64,000 nucleotides of DNA from Paenibacillus sp. BIHB 4019 (GCF_002741035.1 NZ_CP016808.1:4574501-4638500), one strand, 5' to 3'. Positions 44,026 to 53,592 are shown, numbered from the stretch's first letter. The notes: a model not told the origin generated them from the sequence alone. Translations and numbers: made by a program.

Positions 44026-45441
44026 ATGACGATTAGCAGTTTGATTATAAGGTTGGAGATGGACCACCGGCTGGTTCAATTCGGCGAGATCGCCTCTCAG
44101 GTCAGCCATGCCGGCGGCGATATGACATCGATTGATGTCATTCGCTCCGGCAAGGACATGTCGGTACGCGACATTACCGTTCATATTAATGATTCAGATG
44201 AGCGTCCATTGCTAAGGCGTCTGGAGGAGCTGCAAGGGACGAAGCTCATTCATGTTTCTGACCCGGTATTTCTCGTCCATTTGGGCGGGAAAATTGCTAC
44301 AAGCCCGAAGCTAATGGTCAAAAATCGGGATGATCTTTCCAAGGTGTATACGCCCGGAGTGGCTAAAGTGTCAAAGGCCATCCATGAAAACCCGGATAAG
44401 GCGTATTCGTTGACAATCAAGCGCAATACGATTGCAGTTATTACCGATGGAACGGCGGTGCTGGGGCTTGGCGATATCGGCCCATATGCTGCTGCTCCCG
44501 TTATGGAAGGCAAAGCGATGCTGTTCAAGCAGCTTGCGGATGTAGATGCGTTCCCGCTTTGCTTGGATACGCAGGATACAGAGGAGCTGATTCGCACGAT
44601 CAAAGCGGTCAGCCCGATTTTTGGCGGCATTAATCTCGAGGATATTTCTTCGCCCCGCTGTTTTGAAATCGAACGCAGGCTGATGGAGGAACTGGATATT
44701 CCGGTGTTTCACGACGACCAGCATGGTACGGCTATCGTTGCAATGGCTGGACTGCTGAATGCCCTCAAGGTAACGGGGAAGGAACTTTCGGATGTGCGAA
44801 TAGTGGTGAACGGCATTGGAGCAGCGGGAGTATCGATTTGTAAAATGCTGCTTGCCGCAGGAGCGACCCGGCTCGTCCCAATCGATCGGGACGGCGCGAT
44901 CGTCTTCGGTGGAGCCTATAACAATCCGATGTGGCAGTGGCTGGCGATGCAGCCGCAGGTTGAGGGCACTCCCGGAAGGTTGAAGGAACTGCTAGCCGGA
45001 GCGGACGTGTTCATCGGCGTATCGCGAGGAGGCCTGCTGAATAGCAAAGATGTTCAAGCGATGTCGAAGGACAGCATTGTGTTTGCTATGGCCAATCCTA
45101 CGCCGGAAATCGAGCCGGAAGAAGCTTTGCCGCATGTTCGCATTTTCGCAACGGGCCGCAGCGACCTGCCGAATCAGATTAACAATGTGCTTGTGTTTCC
45201 GGGCATTTTCCGAGGGGCGCTCGATTGCCGCGCGCGTCATATCAATGAAGCAATGAAGCTGGCAGCGGCGCGGGCCATTGCTTCCGTCGTTTCGGACGAG
45301 GAGCTAAATGAGCAATATATTATTCCGAGCATCTTTAATGAGCAGGTCGTTGCTAAAGTGCGGCTTGCCGTTATTGAAGCAGCAATCTCGACGGGATGCG
45401 CCCGCCGTATACCACCGGAAATTGGCTGGAAAATGGCATGA
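44026..45441 (+). CDS. NAD(P)-dependent malic enzyme with N-terminal ACT-like domain
   Basis: This 471-residue enzyme decarboxylates malate to pyruvate. Residues 1-80 look like an ACT regulatory domain. The catalytic part has KVYTPGVAKVS (about 107), ITDGTAVLGLGDIGPYA, the metal region PVFHDDQHGTAIV (about 225) and the nucleotide motif NGIGAAGVS (about 263). Its ATGA end overlaps the start of eutA, so the two are translated together. Linking a malic enzyme to ethanolamine breakdown is unusual; it could supply NAD(P)H or pyruvate during growth on two-carbon units (inference). Confidence 0.9.
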   Translation: MTISSLIIRLEMDHRLVQFGEIASQVSHAGGDMTSIDVIRSGKDMSVRDITVHINDSDERPLLRRLEELQGTKLIHVSDPVFLVHLGGKIATSPKLMVKNRDDLSKVYTPGVAKVSKAIHENPDKAYSLTIKRNTIAVITDGTAVLGLGDIGPYAAAPVMEGKAMLFKQLADVDAFPLCLDTQDTEELIRTIKAVSPIFGGINLEDISSPRCFEIERRLMEELDIPVFHDDQHGTAIVAMAGLLNALKVTGKELSDVRIVVNGIGAAGVSICKMLLAAGATRLVPIDRDGAIVFGGAYNNPMWQWLAMQPQVEGTPGRLKELLAGADVFIGVSRGGLLNSKDVQAMSKDSIVFAMANPTPEIEPEEALPHVRIFATGRSDLPNQINNVLVFPGIFRGALDCRARHINEAMKLAAARAIASVVSDEELNEQYIIPSIFNEQVVAKVRLAVIEAAISTGCARRIPPEIGWKMA

Positions 45442-46925
45442 GCAGCATGGCGCGGGAGAAATGGCTGACGAGTGTAGGCATCGATTTGGGCACAAGCACA
45501 ACCAAGTGGATAGTTTCGAAGCTAAAGGTAGTGGAGACCTCTGGCGGCTTTTCACTGCCGCGCTATGAAATCACCGAGCGAAAGCTGGCTTATATAAGCC
45601 CGGTATTTCCAACACCGCTGCTAAGCGAATCCAAAATTGATCTGGAAGCTTTATCGGTACTGCTGGAGCGAGAATATGAACAGGCTGGCATTAAGCCGCA
45701 GGATGTGCAGACCGGAGCTGTGATCATCACGGGCGAGACAGCGACGAAGGACAATTCCGAGAAAATTGTACATGCGATGGCCGGGCATGCCGGACAATTC
45801 GTCGTTGCGACAGCAGGCGCTGATTTGGAGTCCTTGCTTGCCGGTCGCGGCTCGGGAGCGGCTGCCCGCTCCGCGCGGCAGCCAGGCATAATCGTAAACG
45901 TGGATGTCGGCGGCGGGACGGCAAATGCTGCCTATTTTCGCGATGGCGCAATGATAGGGACGGTGACGCTGCATATTGGCGGCCGTCTTATTCGTTTAAC
46001 TCCTGAGGGGAAAGTGGCCTATGTATCAGCCCATTGGCGCCTTTGGGCAGAGCAGCAGGGCTATGCGAGTGAGCTGCCCGCGATAGGCTGTCTATTTCCG
46101 CTCGCTGCTTTGCGTCTATTGTGCAAGCGAATGGCAGAACATTTGTATTCGTGCATCGTATCAGGCGGCTCCGGTTTAGAATCGGATGTGCTGCTTGTCG
46201 CGCCGCCTGCCGGAGAACTGCCGCTGCCAGAAGAGATTTTGATTTCCGGCGGAGTGGGTGCATTGATGGGTGTGTCAGATTCCCTTACAATGGAGGAAGT
46301 AGCTAAATATGGAGACATCGGTCCGGAGCTGGGAGCGCAGCTCGCGCAATTAGCAAGCCGGCATGAGGTGCCGGTCAGGCAAGCGGAAGAGTCGTCTCGT
46401 GCGACTGTCATTGGCGCGGGAACGCATATGACGGAGGTGAGCGGAGCGACGTTGTATTATGATTTGGAGGCGCTGCCGCTGCGCAACATCCCGGTTGGCC
46501 TCTGTCGATTGCCGCCAGCCGATGAAGAGCTGGAGCGCGCGGTGCGGGCCAGCGTGCAGCTGGCAGCCGTCTTGTACGGCAGCGGAATGTCCGATCCGCC
46601 CTTTGCTTTAGCTCTGCAAGGCGGCGGGAGTTGCTCGTATATTCGCCTGCAAAAGCTGGCAGCAGCATTATACGCCGAATATACGGCCGCCGCTCCTGCA
46701 TCCTCGGTACTGCTGGTCATTTGCCAAAATGATATGGCTAAGGCGCTTGGGCATGCGCTTGCGAAGCGGCTTCGTGGCAAGCTGCGGCTCGTATGCGTCG
46801 ATCAGATTAATGCGGCTGAGGGTGATTATGCGGACGTCGGCCTTCCAATAAAGGAGGATATGGTTCCGGTTATTATGAAAACGCTGGTGTTTCACCGGCG
46901 GGAGAGCGGGGAGGAAGAAGCATGA
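45438..46925 (+). CDS. eutA: EutA: reactivating factor for ethanolamine ammonia-lyase
   Basis: This 495-residue ATPase of the actin/Hsp70 fold exchanges damaged cobalamin from EutBC. The phosphate loops GIDLGTSTTKWIV (about 14) and VNVDVGGGTANAAYF (about 155) and the ALQGGGSCSY region near the end fit EutA. The ATG at 45438 overlaps the preceding stop by four bases and its own end overlaps eutB by four bases, as in eutABC arrangements of other bacteria. Confidence 0.93.
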   Translation: MSSMAREKWLTSVGIDLGTSTTKWIVSKLKVVETSGGFSLPRYEITERKLAYISPVFPTPLLSESKIDLEALSVLLEREYEQAGIKPQDVQTGAVIITGETATKDNSEKIVHAMAGHAGQFVVATAGADLESLLAGRGSGAAARSARQPGIIVNVDVGGGTANAAYFRDGAMIGTVTLHIGGRLIRLTPEGKVAYVSAHWRLWAEQQGYASELPAIGCLFPLAALRLLCKRMAEHLYSCIVSGGSGLESDVLLVAPPAGELPLPEEILISGGVGALMGVSDSLTMEEVAKYGDIGPELGAQLAQLASRHEVPVRQAEESSRATVIGAGTHMTEVSGATLYYDLEALPLRNIPVGLCRLPPADEELERAVRASVQLAAVLYGSGMSDPPFALALQGGGSCSYIRLQKLAAALYAEYTAAAPASSVLLVICQNDMAKALGHALAKRLRGKLRLVCVDQINAAEGDYADVGLPIKEDMVPVIMKTLVFHRRESGEEEA

Positions 46926-48286
46926 AGTTATCCGTTACACTCAAAGGCCGGACTTACTCCTTCCATAATTTAAAAGAGGTGTTGGCCAAAGCAAACGAAG
47001 AGAAATCGGGGGACCGGCTGGCAGGCATTGCCGCTGCCGATGCGGCGGAGCGGGTTGCCGCCAAATATGTGCTCTCGGAGCTGCGCCTTGCGGATATTCG
47101 GGAAAATCCGCTGCTTTGTCCCGATAAGGATGAGGTTTCGCGGCTGATCGAGGAGGAGCTTGCTGAGGATGTCTACCAAGCTTTTTCTGGCTATACGGTC
47201 GGCGAGCTGCGGGAGTATTTGCTTCGCTCCGATACGACAGGCAGCGAGCTGCTGCGGGTTGGGTCGGGGTTGACGAGCGAAATGATCGCGTCCGTGTGCA
47301 AGCTGATGTCCAATCTGGATTTAATCCAGGCTGCTTCGCGGATGGAAATATTAACAACCTGCCGGACTACGATCGGCTATAAGGGAACGCTTGCTTCCCG
47401 CGCTCAGCCGAATCACCCGTCCGACCATGTTGGCGGCATGAAGGCTTCGCTGTTTGAGGCGCTGAGCTATGGCATCGGCGATGCGGTCATTGGGATCAAC
47501 CCGGTGACGGATGCGGTTGAAAATATGAAATCGCTGCTCTATGCGACGAAGGAAGTCATTGACCGCTGGACGATTCCAACCCAAAACTGCGTGCTTGCCC
47601 ATATTACGACGCAAATGCGTGCAGTAGAGGAAGGGGCCCCGGCAGACATGCTTTTCCAGAGCCTCGCCGGAACCGAGGAGGGAAATCGCGGCTTCGGCAT
47701 CGATCTCGCGCTGCTTGAGGAGGCGGATGCTTTAATTCGCGCACGGGGTACGGCGGAGGGGCCGAATCGCTGGTATTTTGAGACCGGTCAAGGCTCCGAG
47801 CTGTCTTCGGAATCGCATTTCGGGATCGATCAGGTTACACTGGAAGCCAGATGCTACGGTCTTGCGAAAAGGTTTAACCCGTTTATCGTCAACACGGTTG
47901 TCGGCTTTATCGGTCCTGAATATTTGTATGACAGCAAGCAGGTCATCCGCGCGGGGCTTGAGGATCATTTTATGGCGAAGCTTCACGGGCTGCCGATGGG
48001 CTGCGACATTTGCTATACGAACCATATGCAGGCCGACCAGAATGATATGGATAATTTGAGCATTTTGCTCGCATCTGCCGGAGTCAGCTTTGTTATTGGC
48101 GTTCCGCTAGCGGATGACTGCATGCTCAATTACCAGTCGTTAAGCTATCATGACATTGCGACCGTGCGCGAGACGCTGCGGATGAAGCCGGCTCCTGCGT
48201 TTGAAGGATGGCTGGAAAGCGTTGGGGTTATGCGGGGCGGCAGGCTCACTGCTGAGGCGGGGGATGCCATCCGGTTCGTTTATTGA
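46922..48286 (+). CDS. eutB: ethanolamine ammonia-lyase large subunit
   Basis: This 454-residue catalytic subunit of the adenosylcobalamin-dependent lyase converts ethanolamine to acetaldehyde and ammonia. Conserved stretches include SRAQPNHPSDHVGG (about 160), the TGQGSELSS block (about 290) and GCDICYTNHMQADQNDMDNL (about 360). The length matches EutB. No microcompartment shell gene is in the window, so the reaction probably takes place free in the cytosol. Confidence 0.95.
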   Translation: MKLSVTLKGRTYSFHNLKEVLAKANEEKSGDRLAGIAAADAAERVAAKYVLSELRLADIRENPLLCPDKDEVSRLIEEELAEDVYQAFSGYTVGELREYLLRSDTTGSELLRVGSGLTSEMIASVCKLMSNLDLIQAASRMEILTTCRTTIGYKGTLASRAQPNHPSDHVGGMKASLFEALSYGIGDAVIGINPVTDAVENMKSLLYATKEVIDRWTIPTQNCVLAHITTQMRAVEEGAPADMLFQSLAGTEEGNRGFGIDLALLEEADALIRARGTAEGPNRWYFETGQGSELSSESHFGIDQVTLEARCYGLAKRFNPFIVNTVVGFIGPEYLYDSKQVIRAGLEDHFMAKLHGLPMGCDICYTNHMQADQNDMDNLSILLASAGVSFVIGVPLADDCMLNYQSLSYHDIATVRETLRMKPAPAFEGWLESVGVMRGGRLTAEAGDAIRFVY

Positions 48287-48302
48287 GGGAGGAGGCCATC
48301 TA

Positions 48303-49016
48303 ATGGATAGACAAAGGCAGGCCGAAATCTTTGAAAGCCTCGCGGCCCATTCGCCAGCCCGAATAGGGGTTGGCCGCACAGGTACCCGTGCGCTTACGCA
48401 GGAAGTGCTGAAGCTAAGGCTGGATCATGCCCATGCGGTGGATGCGGTATACGGGGAAGTATCTCCGGCATTGCTTGCGGCATTCGAATTGTTTTCGGTC
48501 GATACTCAGTTTCATGACAAAGAGTTATATTTGAAGCGTCCTGATAAGGGCAGGCTGCTGTCCGCGGAGGGGAGTGCCGCAATAGCGGAGCGCTGCTTGA
48601 AGCGTCCTCAAGTGCAGGTTGTTGTGGCGGATGGGCTGAGCGCCAAGGCGGTCGATGCCAATCTGCCTGATATTTTGCCTGCTTTAATGGATTCATTGGA
48701 AGCAAACGGGCTAACGGCGGGAACGCCGTTCTACGTCAGAGGGGCGCGGGTTGGTTGCATGGACGATATCGGGCGGATTTTGGAGCCGGAGTCGCTTGTC
48801 CTTCTCATTGGAGAACGCCCTGGCCTTGCGGCGGCAACTTCAATGAGCGCTTATATGTGCTATCGGCCCTATCCGGGAAGGAAGGATTCGGAGCGAACGG
48901 TTATTTCCAATATTCATGCAAGAGGTACGCCGCCCGTGGAAGCGGGGGCTCATATTGGCTCTGTTCTTCGCAAAATGCTGGAGCAGCGCATGAGCGGAAT
49001 CGGATTTATCGTCTGA
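48303..49016 (+). CDS. eutC: ethanolamine ammonia-lyase small subunit
   Basis: This 237-residue partner of EutB helps bind adenosylcobalamin. The blocks ARIGVGRTGTR, LRLDHAHAVDAVYGEV and a late GLAAATSMSAYMCYRP are typical of the family. GGGAGGAGG precedes the ATG at 48303; the longer open frame overlapping eutB has no ribosome binding site. It is the last gene of the operon. Confidence 0.95.
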   Translation: MDRQRQAEIFESLAAHSPARIGVGRTGTRALTQEVLKLRLDHAHAVDAVYGEVSPALLAAFELFSVDTQFHDKELYLKRPDKGRLLSAEGSAAIAERCLKRPQVQVVVADGLSAKAVDANLPDILPALMDSLEANGLTAGTPFYVRGARVGCMDDIGRILEPESLVLLIGERPGLAAATSMSAYMCYRPYPGRKDSERTVISNIHARGTPPVEAGAHIGSVLRKMLEQRMSGIGFIV

Positions 49017-49061
49017 GCCTGAATATGCATTGGGGCGAAATTAAGAAAGGTTTTGCTGAAA

Positions 49062-49077
49062 GCCAGAATGTTCTGGC
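49062..49077. promoter_or_regulatory. perfect 7-2-7 palindrome between eutC and the two-component genes
   Basis: GCCAGAA-TG-TTCTGGC could be an operator for the downstream two-component genes or a short mRNA hairpin. The remaining bases to the next gene show no clear promoter. Confidence 0.35.
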
Positions 49078-49090
49078 GCAGGCTTCTGTA

Positions 49091-49127
49091 AGCTGGATGC
49101 TGCGTATAGAACCTTCCGGCTTTTTTT
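49091..49127 (+). terminator. weak candidate terminator of the eut operon
   Basis: AGCTGGA (49091-49097) can pair with TCCGGCT (49115-49121, one wobble) before seven T. The loop is long. Confidence 0.4.
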
Positions 49128-49309
49128 GGCATGTGGCCGCAGGGACAGCAGGTTCCATTTTTTACATCAGTCTCGTTCATAGCCTGTACATTTTCTCCGT
49201 GTAAATTGGACTCTAACCCTGTGAAACGTAGAAGACGTATGTGCTGGATCGGTGTGAAAACACTGGAAAAAGCATAACATACGGGCAAGGAGATACGAGG
49301 AGGGATCGT

Positions 49310-49993
49310 ATGCTGCAAGGGCATATTTTGCTAGCTGAGGATGATGAGCGGCTAGGCGGGCTAATTGTACAGATGCTTGAGAAATCCGGTTATCATCAGG
49401 TGGACTGGGTGCAGGATGGAGAGGATGCTTATGAGTATGCCATTGCGGCCCATTATGAAGTCATCGTACTCGATTGGATGATGCCGGGGATGACAGGTGT
49501 AGAGGTATGCAGCAAACTGCGGGAGCAGGGCTACAGTGGAGCCATTCTCATGCTGACGGCACGCGATTCGCTGCACGATCGAATAGAAGGCCTCGATTCA
49601 GGGTCGGATGATTATTTGGTCAAGCCGTTTGAGCTGTTCGAGCTGCTTGCTCGTTTGAGGGCGCTGGGACGCCGGAATTTTGCACCGCTAGTAGAGGAAG
49701 TCATCCAAATTAGCGAAATGACACTCAATCGCAGCACACAAGCAATGAAGCAGGGAGAGCAGGAGGCGGCGCTTAGCCCGCGCGAGTTCCAACTGCTCGA
49801 TCTGCTGCTGCGCAACAAGGGGAGCGTTTTGCCGCGCGAATTGATTTTGGAGCGGATATGGGGCTTCGAAACGGATGTTGCGATGAAGACGGTCGATGCG
49901 ACGATCAAGCTGCTGCGCAAAAAGCTGGAGCCGTTTGGCAACGCCGACAAAATCCAGAGCATTCGCGGCGTCGGGTACAAATTTGATGATTAA
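49310..49993 (+). CDS. OmpR/PhoB-family response regulator
   Basis: This 227-residue regulator has a receiver (about 1-120, Asp in VIVLDWMMPGMTG near 53, Lys in YLVKPFELFE near 102) and a winged-helix output domain (about 130-225, SPREFQLLDLLLRNKGSVLPRELILERIWG). GAGGAGG lies six bases before the ATG at 49310. It overlaps the kinase gene by eight bases. Whether it regulates the eut operon or is unrelated cannot be told. Confidence 0.92.
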   Translation: MLQGHILLAEDDERLGGLIVQMLEKSGYHQVDWVQDGEDAYEYAIAAHYEVIVLDWMMPGMTGVEVCSKLREQGYSGAILMLTARDSLHDRIEGLDSGSDDYLVKPFELFELLARLRALGRRNFAPLVEEVIQISEMTLNRSTQAMKQGEQEAALSPREFQLLDLLLRNKGSVLPRELILERIWGFETDVAMKTVDATIKLLRKKLEPFGNADKIQSIRGVGYKFDD

Positions 49994-51446
49994 TCGGTTG
50001 TTCAAAAATAAAGATATGTTCGCGCAAACGCAGGCGCGGCTGACGCTGCTTTATGTCGGCTTGCTGTCGCTGTTTCTCGCCGTGTTTGTCGTCGTTGTGT
50101 ATTGGCTGCTCTCGCTTGTTATTTACAATGAGCAGAAGAAGGATCTGCTGTCGTTTCTCGACCAGTCGACGAACGTTATTGAGAAGCAGATGAAAGACAA
50201 TCGGCAAGCGGAAGAAATTGACTTGAATGACCGCAACTTGCTTGGCTTTGGCAATGACCAGTTTTTTTATTATTTGATTGGAGCAGATGGCGCGCTTATT
50301 GCGGGGAAAGAAGTATTTCCTGTTTTGAGGCCAGAGCTGCTGGAGCTGGTGAAAAACTGGAAGCCCGGCAATAACGAGGTCAGCTACGAGACGATAACGA
50401 CCGATGCCGCTTCTGCGGGCGGCATGCCAGGGGGAAAGCCGCTAGAAGGCAAGCTTTCATTAATGATTGCGGGCAAGCCTGTTCTGACGGGGCAGGGCAG
50501 CTCCAGCATTTTTTATGTAGCGAAAAATATTTCCCAGCAGCACTCGCTGTTTCAATGGCTGCTCTGTATTCTCATAGGCGTCGCAGCATCATTTACGATT
50601 GTTGCTTTTCTAATCGGGCGATACATGTCGCATCGGGCTATGCTGCCTATTGCCGAATCGTATGATCGGCAGCGCACCTTTACAGCGGATGCGTCGCATG
50701 AGCTGCGCACGCCGCTGAGCGTGCTGCTGATGTCGATTAATGCACTTGAGCTGGAACAGGAGAGCTCCAGCAAGGATGAAAAAGCTGGTCCCCTTCATAT
50801 GGAGCGTGAAAATGCTTCAGTTACAGCACGATCTGGGAAGGTTGCGGGAGACGATCATGATTTTGTCCCTAAGACGCTTGCGACGATGAAGGATGAAGTG
50901 AAGCGGATGATGCGGCTCGTTGGTGATTTGCTGCTGCTGGCCCGTTCAGATGCGAGCGAGCTTGAGCTGGAGCATAAAATGTTTGATTTTCGCCCATTTG
51001 CCGAAAAGACCGTTCAATCGATGGAGACGCTGGCTGCTGCCAGAAGCATACGTCTGGAGCTTGAAGCGCCAAATCGGGCAATGATGCGTGGCGATGCGGA
51101 GCGCATGAAGCAGGTGCTATATATTTTACTCGATAATGCGATTAAATTTTCGCCGGAGGGAGAGCGTATTATCATCCAGCTAAGCGCGTCGGCCTCGGAG
51201 CGCCGGGGCTTGCTGAGACTGACGGTGCAGGATAAAGGGCCGGGTATTAAAGCGGCAGACGCTGCCCGCATATTTGACCGTTTCTATCGGACGGACAAGG
51301 TGCGAACGCGGCGAACGTCCGGCCATGGGCTGGGACTTGCGATTGCCAAACAAATTGTGGAAGCCCATCATGGCAAAATTGGCGTATGGCCTGAGGCTGG
51401 CAAAGGCAGCACCTTCTATGTGATGATTCCGGTTGCCTTCAAATGA
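49986..51446 (+). CDS. EnvZ/PhoR-type sensor histidine kinase with an insertion in the dimerisation domain
   Basis: This 486-residue membrane kinase has TM1 (about 18-42), an extracellular sensor of about 150 residues, TM2 (about 193-217), the phospho-acceptor His in DASHELRTPLSV (about 239) and an ATP-binding domain (DNAIKFSPEGE, DKGPGIKAADAARIFDRFYR, GHGLGLAIAKQIVEAHHGKI). Between the two helices of the dimerisation domain lies an extra charged stretch of about 40 residues (near 255-300) that I do not expect in this family. The start at 49986 lies inside the regulator gene. Confidence 0.9.
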   Translation: MINRLFKNKDMFAQTQARLTLLYVGLLSLFLAVFVVVVYWLLSLVIYNEQKKDLLSFLDQSTNVIEKQMKDNRQAEEIDLNDRNLLGFGNDQFFYYLIGADGALIAGKEVFPVLRPELLELVKNWKPGNNEVSYETITTDAASAGGMPGGKPLEGKLSLMIAGKPVLTGQGSSSIFYVAKNISQQHSLFQWLLCILIGVAASFTIVAFLIGRYMSHRAMLPIAESYDRQRTFTADASHELRTPLSVLLMSINALELEQESSSKDEKAGPLHMERENASVTARSGKVAGDDHDFVPKTLATMKDEVKRMMRLVGDLLLLARSDASELELEHKMFDFRPFAEKTVQSMETLAAARSIRLELEAPNRAMMRGDAERMKQVLYILLDNAIKFSPEGERIIIQLSASASERRGLLRLTVQDKGPGIKAADAARIFDRFYRTDKVRTRRTSGHGLGLAIAKQIVEAHHGKIGVWPEAGKGSTFYVMIPVAFK

Positions 51447-51468
51447 GAGGGACAAGCTTGCTTGAATA

Positions 51469-51517
51469 AAAAAGGAGAGGAGGCCGTTTGCTTAAGTTTA
51501 TGCTTAAGCAAACGGCT
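51469..51517. terminator. bidirectional terminator between the kinase gene and ptsH
   Basis: CCGTTTGCTTAAG pairs with CTTAAGCAAACGG around a six-base loop. The stem continues through GAGAGGA/TCCTCTC, with A on the left and T on the right. Confidence 0.88.
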
Positions 51518-51557
51518 GTCCTCTCTTTTCCCTTAAATGCGGGAACGCTATTTACGC

Positions 51558-51818
51558 CTATTCGTGAATTTGTGTCAGCAAATCGCCAAGCGCCTTCATC
51601 GCTTCTGCTTCCTGCTCGCCGTCGATTTCCAGCGTCACTTCCTCGTTCACGGCAATGCCGAGCGTCAGCATGCTGAGCGAGCTTTTGCCGTTCACTTTTT
51701 TGCCCTTGTTCAGGACGGAAATTTTGCAGGGAAAGGCGCTGGCGGCTTGAACGAACGTTTTAGCCGGGCGAACGTGAAAACCTGTTGGGTTAAGAATCGT
51801 AAAGGTTTGACTGATCAT
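51558..51818 (-). CDS. ptsH: HPr-family phosphocarrier protein
   Basis: This 86-residue PTS phosphocarrier has the active-site His15 in GFHVRPAKTF and the regulatory Ser46 in NGKSSLSMLTLG. It passes phosphate from enzyme I to the mannitol EIIA. The residues around Ser46 (Ser-Leu-Ser-Met) differ from the Ile-Met-Gly-Val found in Bacillus HPr, the surface used by HPr kinase and CcpA, so it may be a dedicated copy with weak regulatory function (inference). It is the last gene of the mannitol operon. Confidence 0.92.
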   Translation of the reverse strand: MISQTFTILNPTGFHVRPAKTFVQAASAFPCKISVLNKGKKVNGKSSLSMLTLGIAVNEEVTLEIDGEQEAEAMKALGDLLTQIHE

Positions 51819-51876
51819 GAGGAGATCACTCCGTTTCGGATGTATTTTTATTCAAGTATCGTTTGGATGGAAAACC

Positions 51877-53592
51877 TTATTGCCGTTTTTGCTCTACAAA
51901 GGCGGTTACCTGCTCGTAGCTGCGAATGCGAAGCGCCTGCTCCGCGTAGGCGGCCCACTCGGTCTGGTCCAGCTCGCCAACGAGCTGTCTAGCCTGCAAA
52001 ATCGCGCCGGCGCTCATGCTGAATTCATCCAGCCCAAGCCCAAGCAGCAGCGGAATGGCCGTCGTATCGCCAGCCATTTCCCCGCACATGCCCACCCATT
52101 TGCCTTCCTGCTTAGCGGCTTTTATCACCATGCTGATGAGGCGCAAAATCGAAGGATGCCATGGCTGATACAAATAAGATACCGTCTCGTTCATCCGGTC
52201 CGCCGCCATCGTATATTGAATTAAATCGTTCGTCCCAATGCTGAAAAAATCAACCTCTGGCGCGAATAGATCAGCGGACACAGCAGCGGACGGAATTTCA
52301 ACCATCATGCCGACTTCTATGTGGTCTGCGACAGCGATGCCTTCGGCAGCAAGCTTTGCCTGTTCCTCGGCGAGCAGTTTTTTTGCTTCAAGCAGCTCTT
52401 CAATGACCGCAATCATCGGAAACATAATTTTAAGATTGCCGTGGCTGCTGGCGCGAAGCAGAGCACGCAGCTGCGTGCGGAAAATATCCTGGCGGTCGAG
52501 GCAGAGCCGGAGCGCGCGCTGCCCAAGGAACGGATTGCTTTCCTTCGGCAAATCCATGTAAGGCAGCTCCTTGTCGCCGCCAATGTCGAGCGTGCGGATG
52601 ACGACAGGCTTGCCGTTCATTTTTTCCAGTACGTATTTGTAGCTGGTATATTGCTCCTCTTCGGTTGGCAGCGAGCTGCGTCCCATATAAAGAAATTCGG
52701 TGCGGAACAAGCCGATCCCTTCGGCGCCATTATCGAGCGCGCGCTGCACATCTTCCAGTTTGCCGATGTTGGCCGCAAGCTCTACCTGCTTGCCGTCTCG
52801 GGAAAAGGTTGGCTGATCCTTGAGCTTCGTAAGTTCAGCTTTGTGCTTGTCATATTGCTGTTTTTGCTGCTGGAAGGCAGCAAGCTCGTCAGCAGACGGG
52901 TTGATAATGATGGAGCCCGCTTCGGCATCCATTACGATAAAAGCGTCGGCCGGCAATGAGCGAATAGAGGAACCGACGCCCACGATTGCCGGAATTTCCA
53001 GTGTCCGCGCCATAATCGCGGAATGGGAAGTACGGCTGCCGATTTCGGTAATGAAGCCGCGCACGACGTCCAAATTGAGCTGCGCCGTATCGGAAGGCGT
53101 CAAATCCTCGGCAATAATAATACATTCCTCAGTCATATTCGCCAAATCGAGATGTGGCACCCCGCGCAAATGGCTCATAATGCGGCCCGCCACATCTTTA
53201 ATATCGACGGCGCGGCCTTGAAGCAGCTCATCCTCCATCGCTTGCAATAGTTTAATGAAGGAAGTCGATACTTCGTGAAGCGCATATTCAGCGTTAATGC
53301 CTTCGTCGCTCATTTTTTCCTCGGCAGCATCAATGAAATCGGGGTCTTCCAATATCATCAGATGGCCTTCAAAAATTTCGGCTTTATCCGCGCCAAGCTT
53401 TTGCTCTGTGGAAACCCGAATCGCTTCAATCTCTTCCTGAGCTTGGGCTACTGCGCTGCGAAAACGCTGAATTTCCCCAGTGGGATTTACAGCTTCAAGC
53501 TTTTTCGGCGTGTAGTGGTCTTGATGAATAAAGTAGGCGGGAGCTGCCGCAAGCCCTGGCGATGCACCCGTACCTTTCCATACTGTTGTCAT
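51877..53592 (-). CDS. ptsI: PTS enzyme I (phosphoenolpyruvate-protein phosphotransferase)
   Basis: This 571-residue cytosolic enzyme starts the PTS phosphate relay. It has the swivelling domain with the phospho-His in GSRTSHSAIMARTLEIPAIV (about 190), a GLFRTEFLYMGR block (about 295), and the PEP-binding barrel with FFSIGTNDLIQYTMAADR and the catalytic Cys in GMCGEMAGD (about 502). It is located in the mannitol operon, 87 bases after mtlD and 58 before ptsH, in the reverse of the usual ptsH-ptsI order. Confidence 0.95.
   Translation of the reverse strand: MTTVWKGTGASPGLAAAPAYFIHQDHYTPKKLEAVNPTGEIQRFRSAVAQAQEEIEAIRVSTEQKLGADKAEIFEGHLMILEDPDFIDAAEEKMSDEGINAEYALHEVSTSFIKLLQAMEDELLQGRAVDIKDVAGRIMSHLRGVPHLDLANMTEECIIIAEDLTPSDTAQLNLDVVRGFITEIGSRTSHSAIMARTLEIPAIVGVGSSIRSLPADAFIVMDAEAGSIIINPSADELAAFQQQKQQYDKHKAELTKLKDQPTFSRDGKQVELAANIGKLEDVQRALDNGAEGIGLFRTEFLYMGRSSLPTEEEQYTSYKYVLEKMNGKPVVIRTLDIGGDKELPYMDLPKESNPFLGQRALRLCLDRQDIFRTQLRALLRASSHGNLKIMFPMIAVIEELLEAKKLLAEEQAKLAAEGIAVADHIEVGMMVEIPSAAVSADLFAPEVDFFSIGTNDLIQYTMAADRMNETVSYLYQPWHPSILRLISMVIKAAKQEGKWVGMCGEMAGDTTAIPLLLGLGLDEFSMSAGAILQARQLVGELDQTEWAAYAEQALRIRSYEQVTAFVEQKRQ

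Noticed and set aside
43180..48286. Reading the eut genes as part of an ethanolamine microcompartment locus
   Set aside because: No shell protein, EutE, EutG, EutD or EutP gene is present within more than 10 kb on either side.
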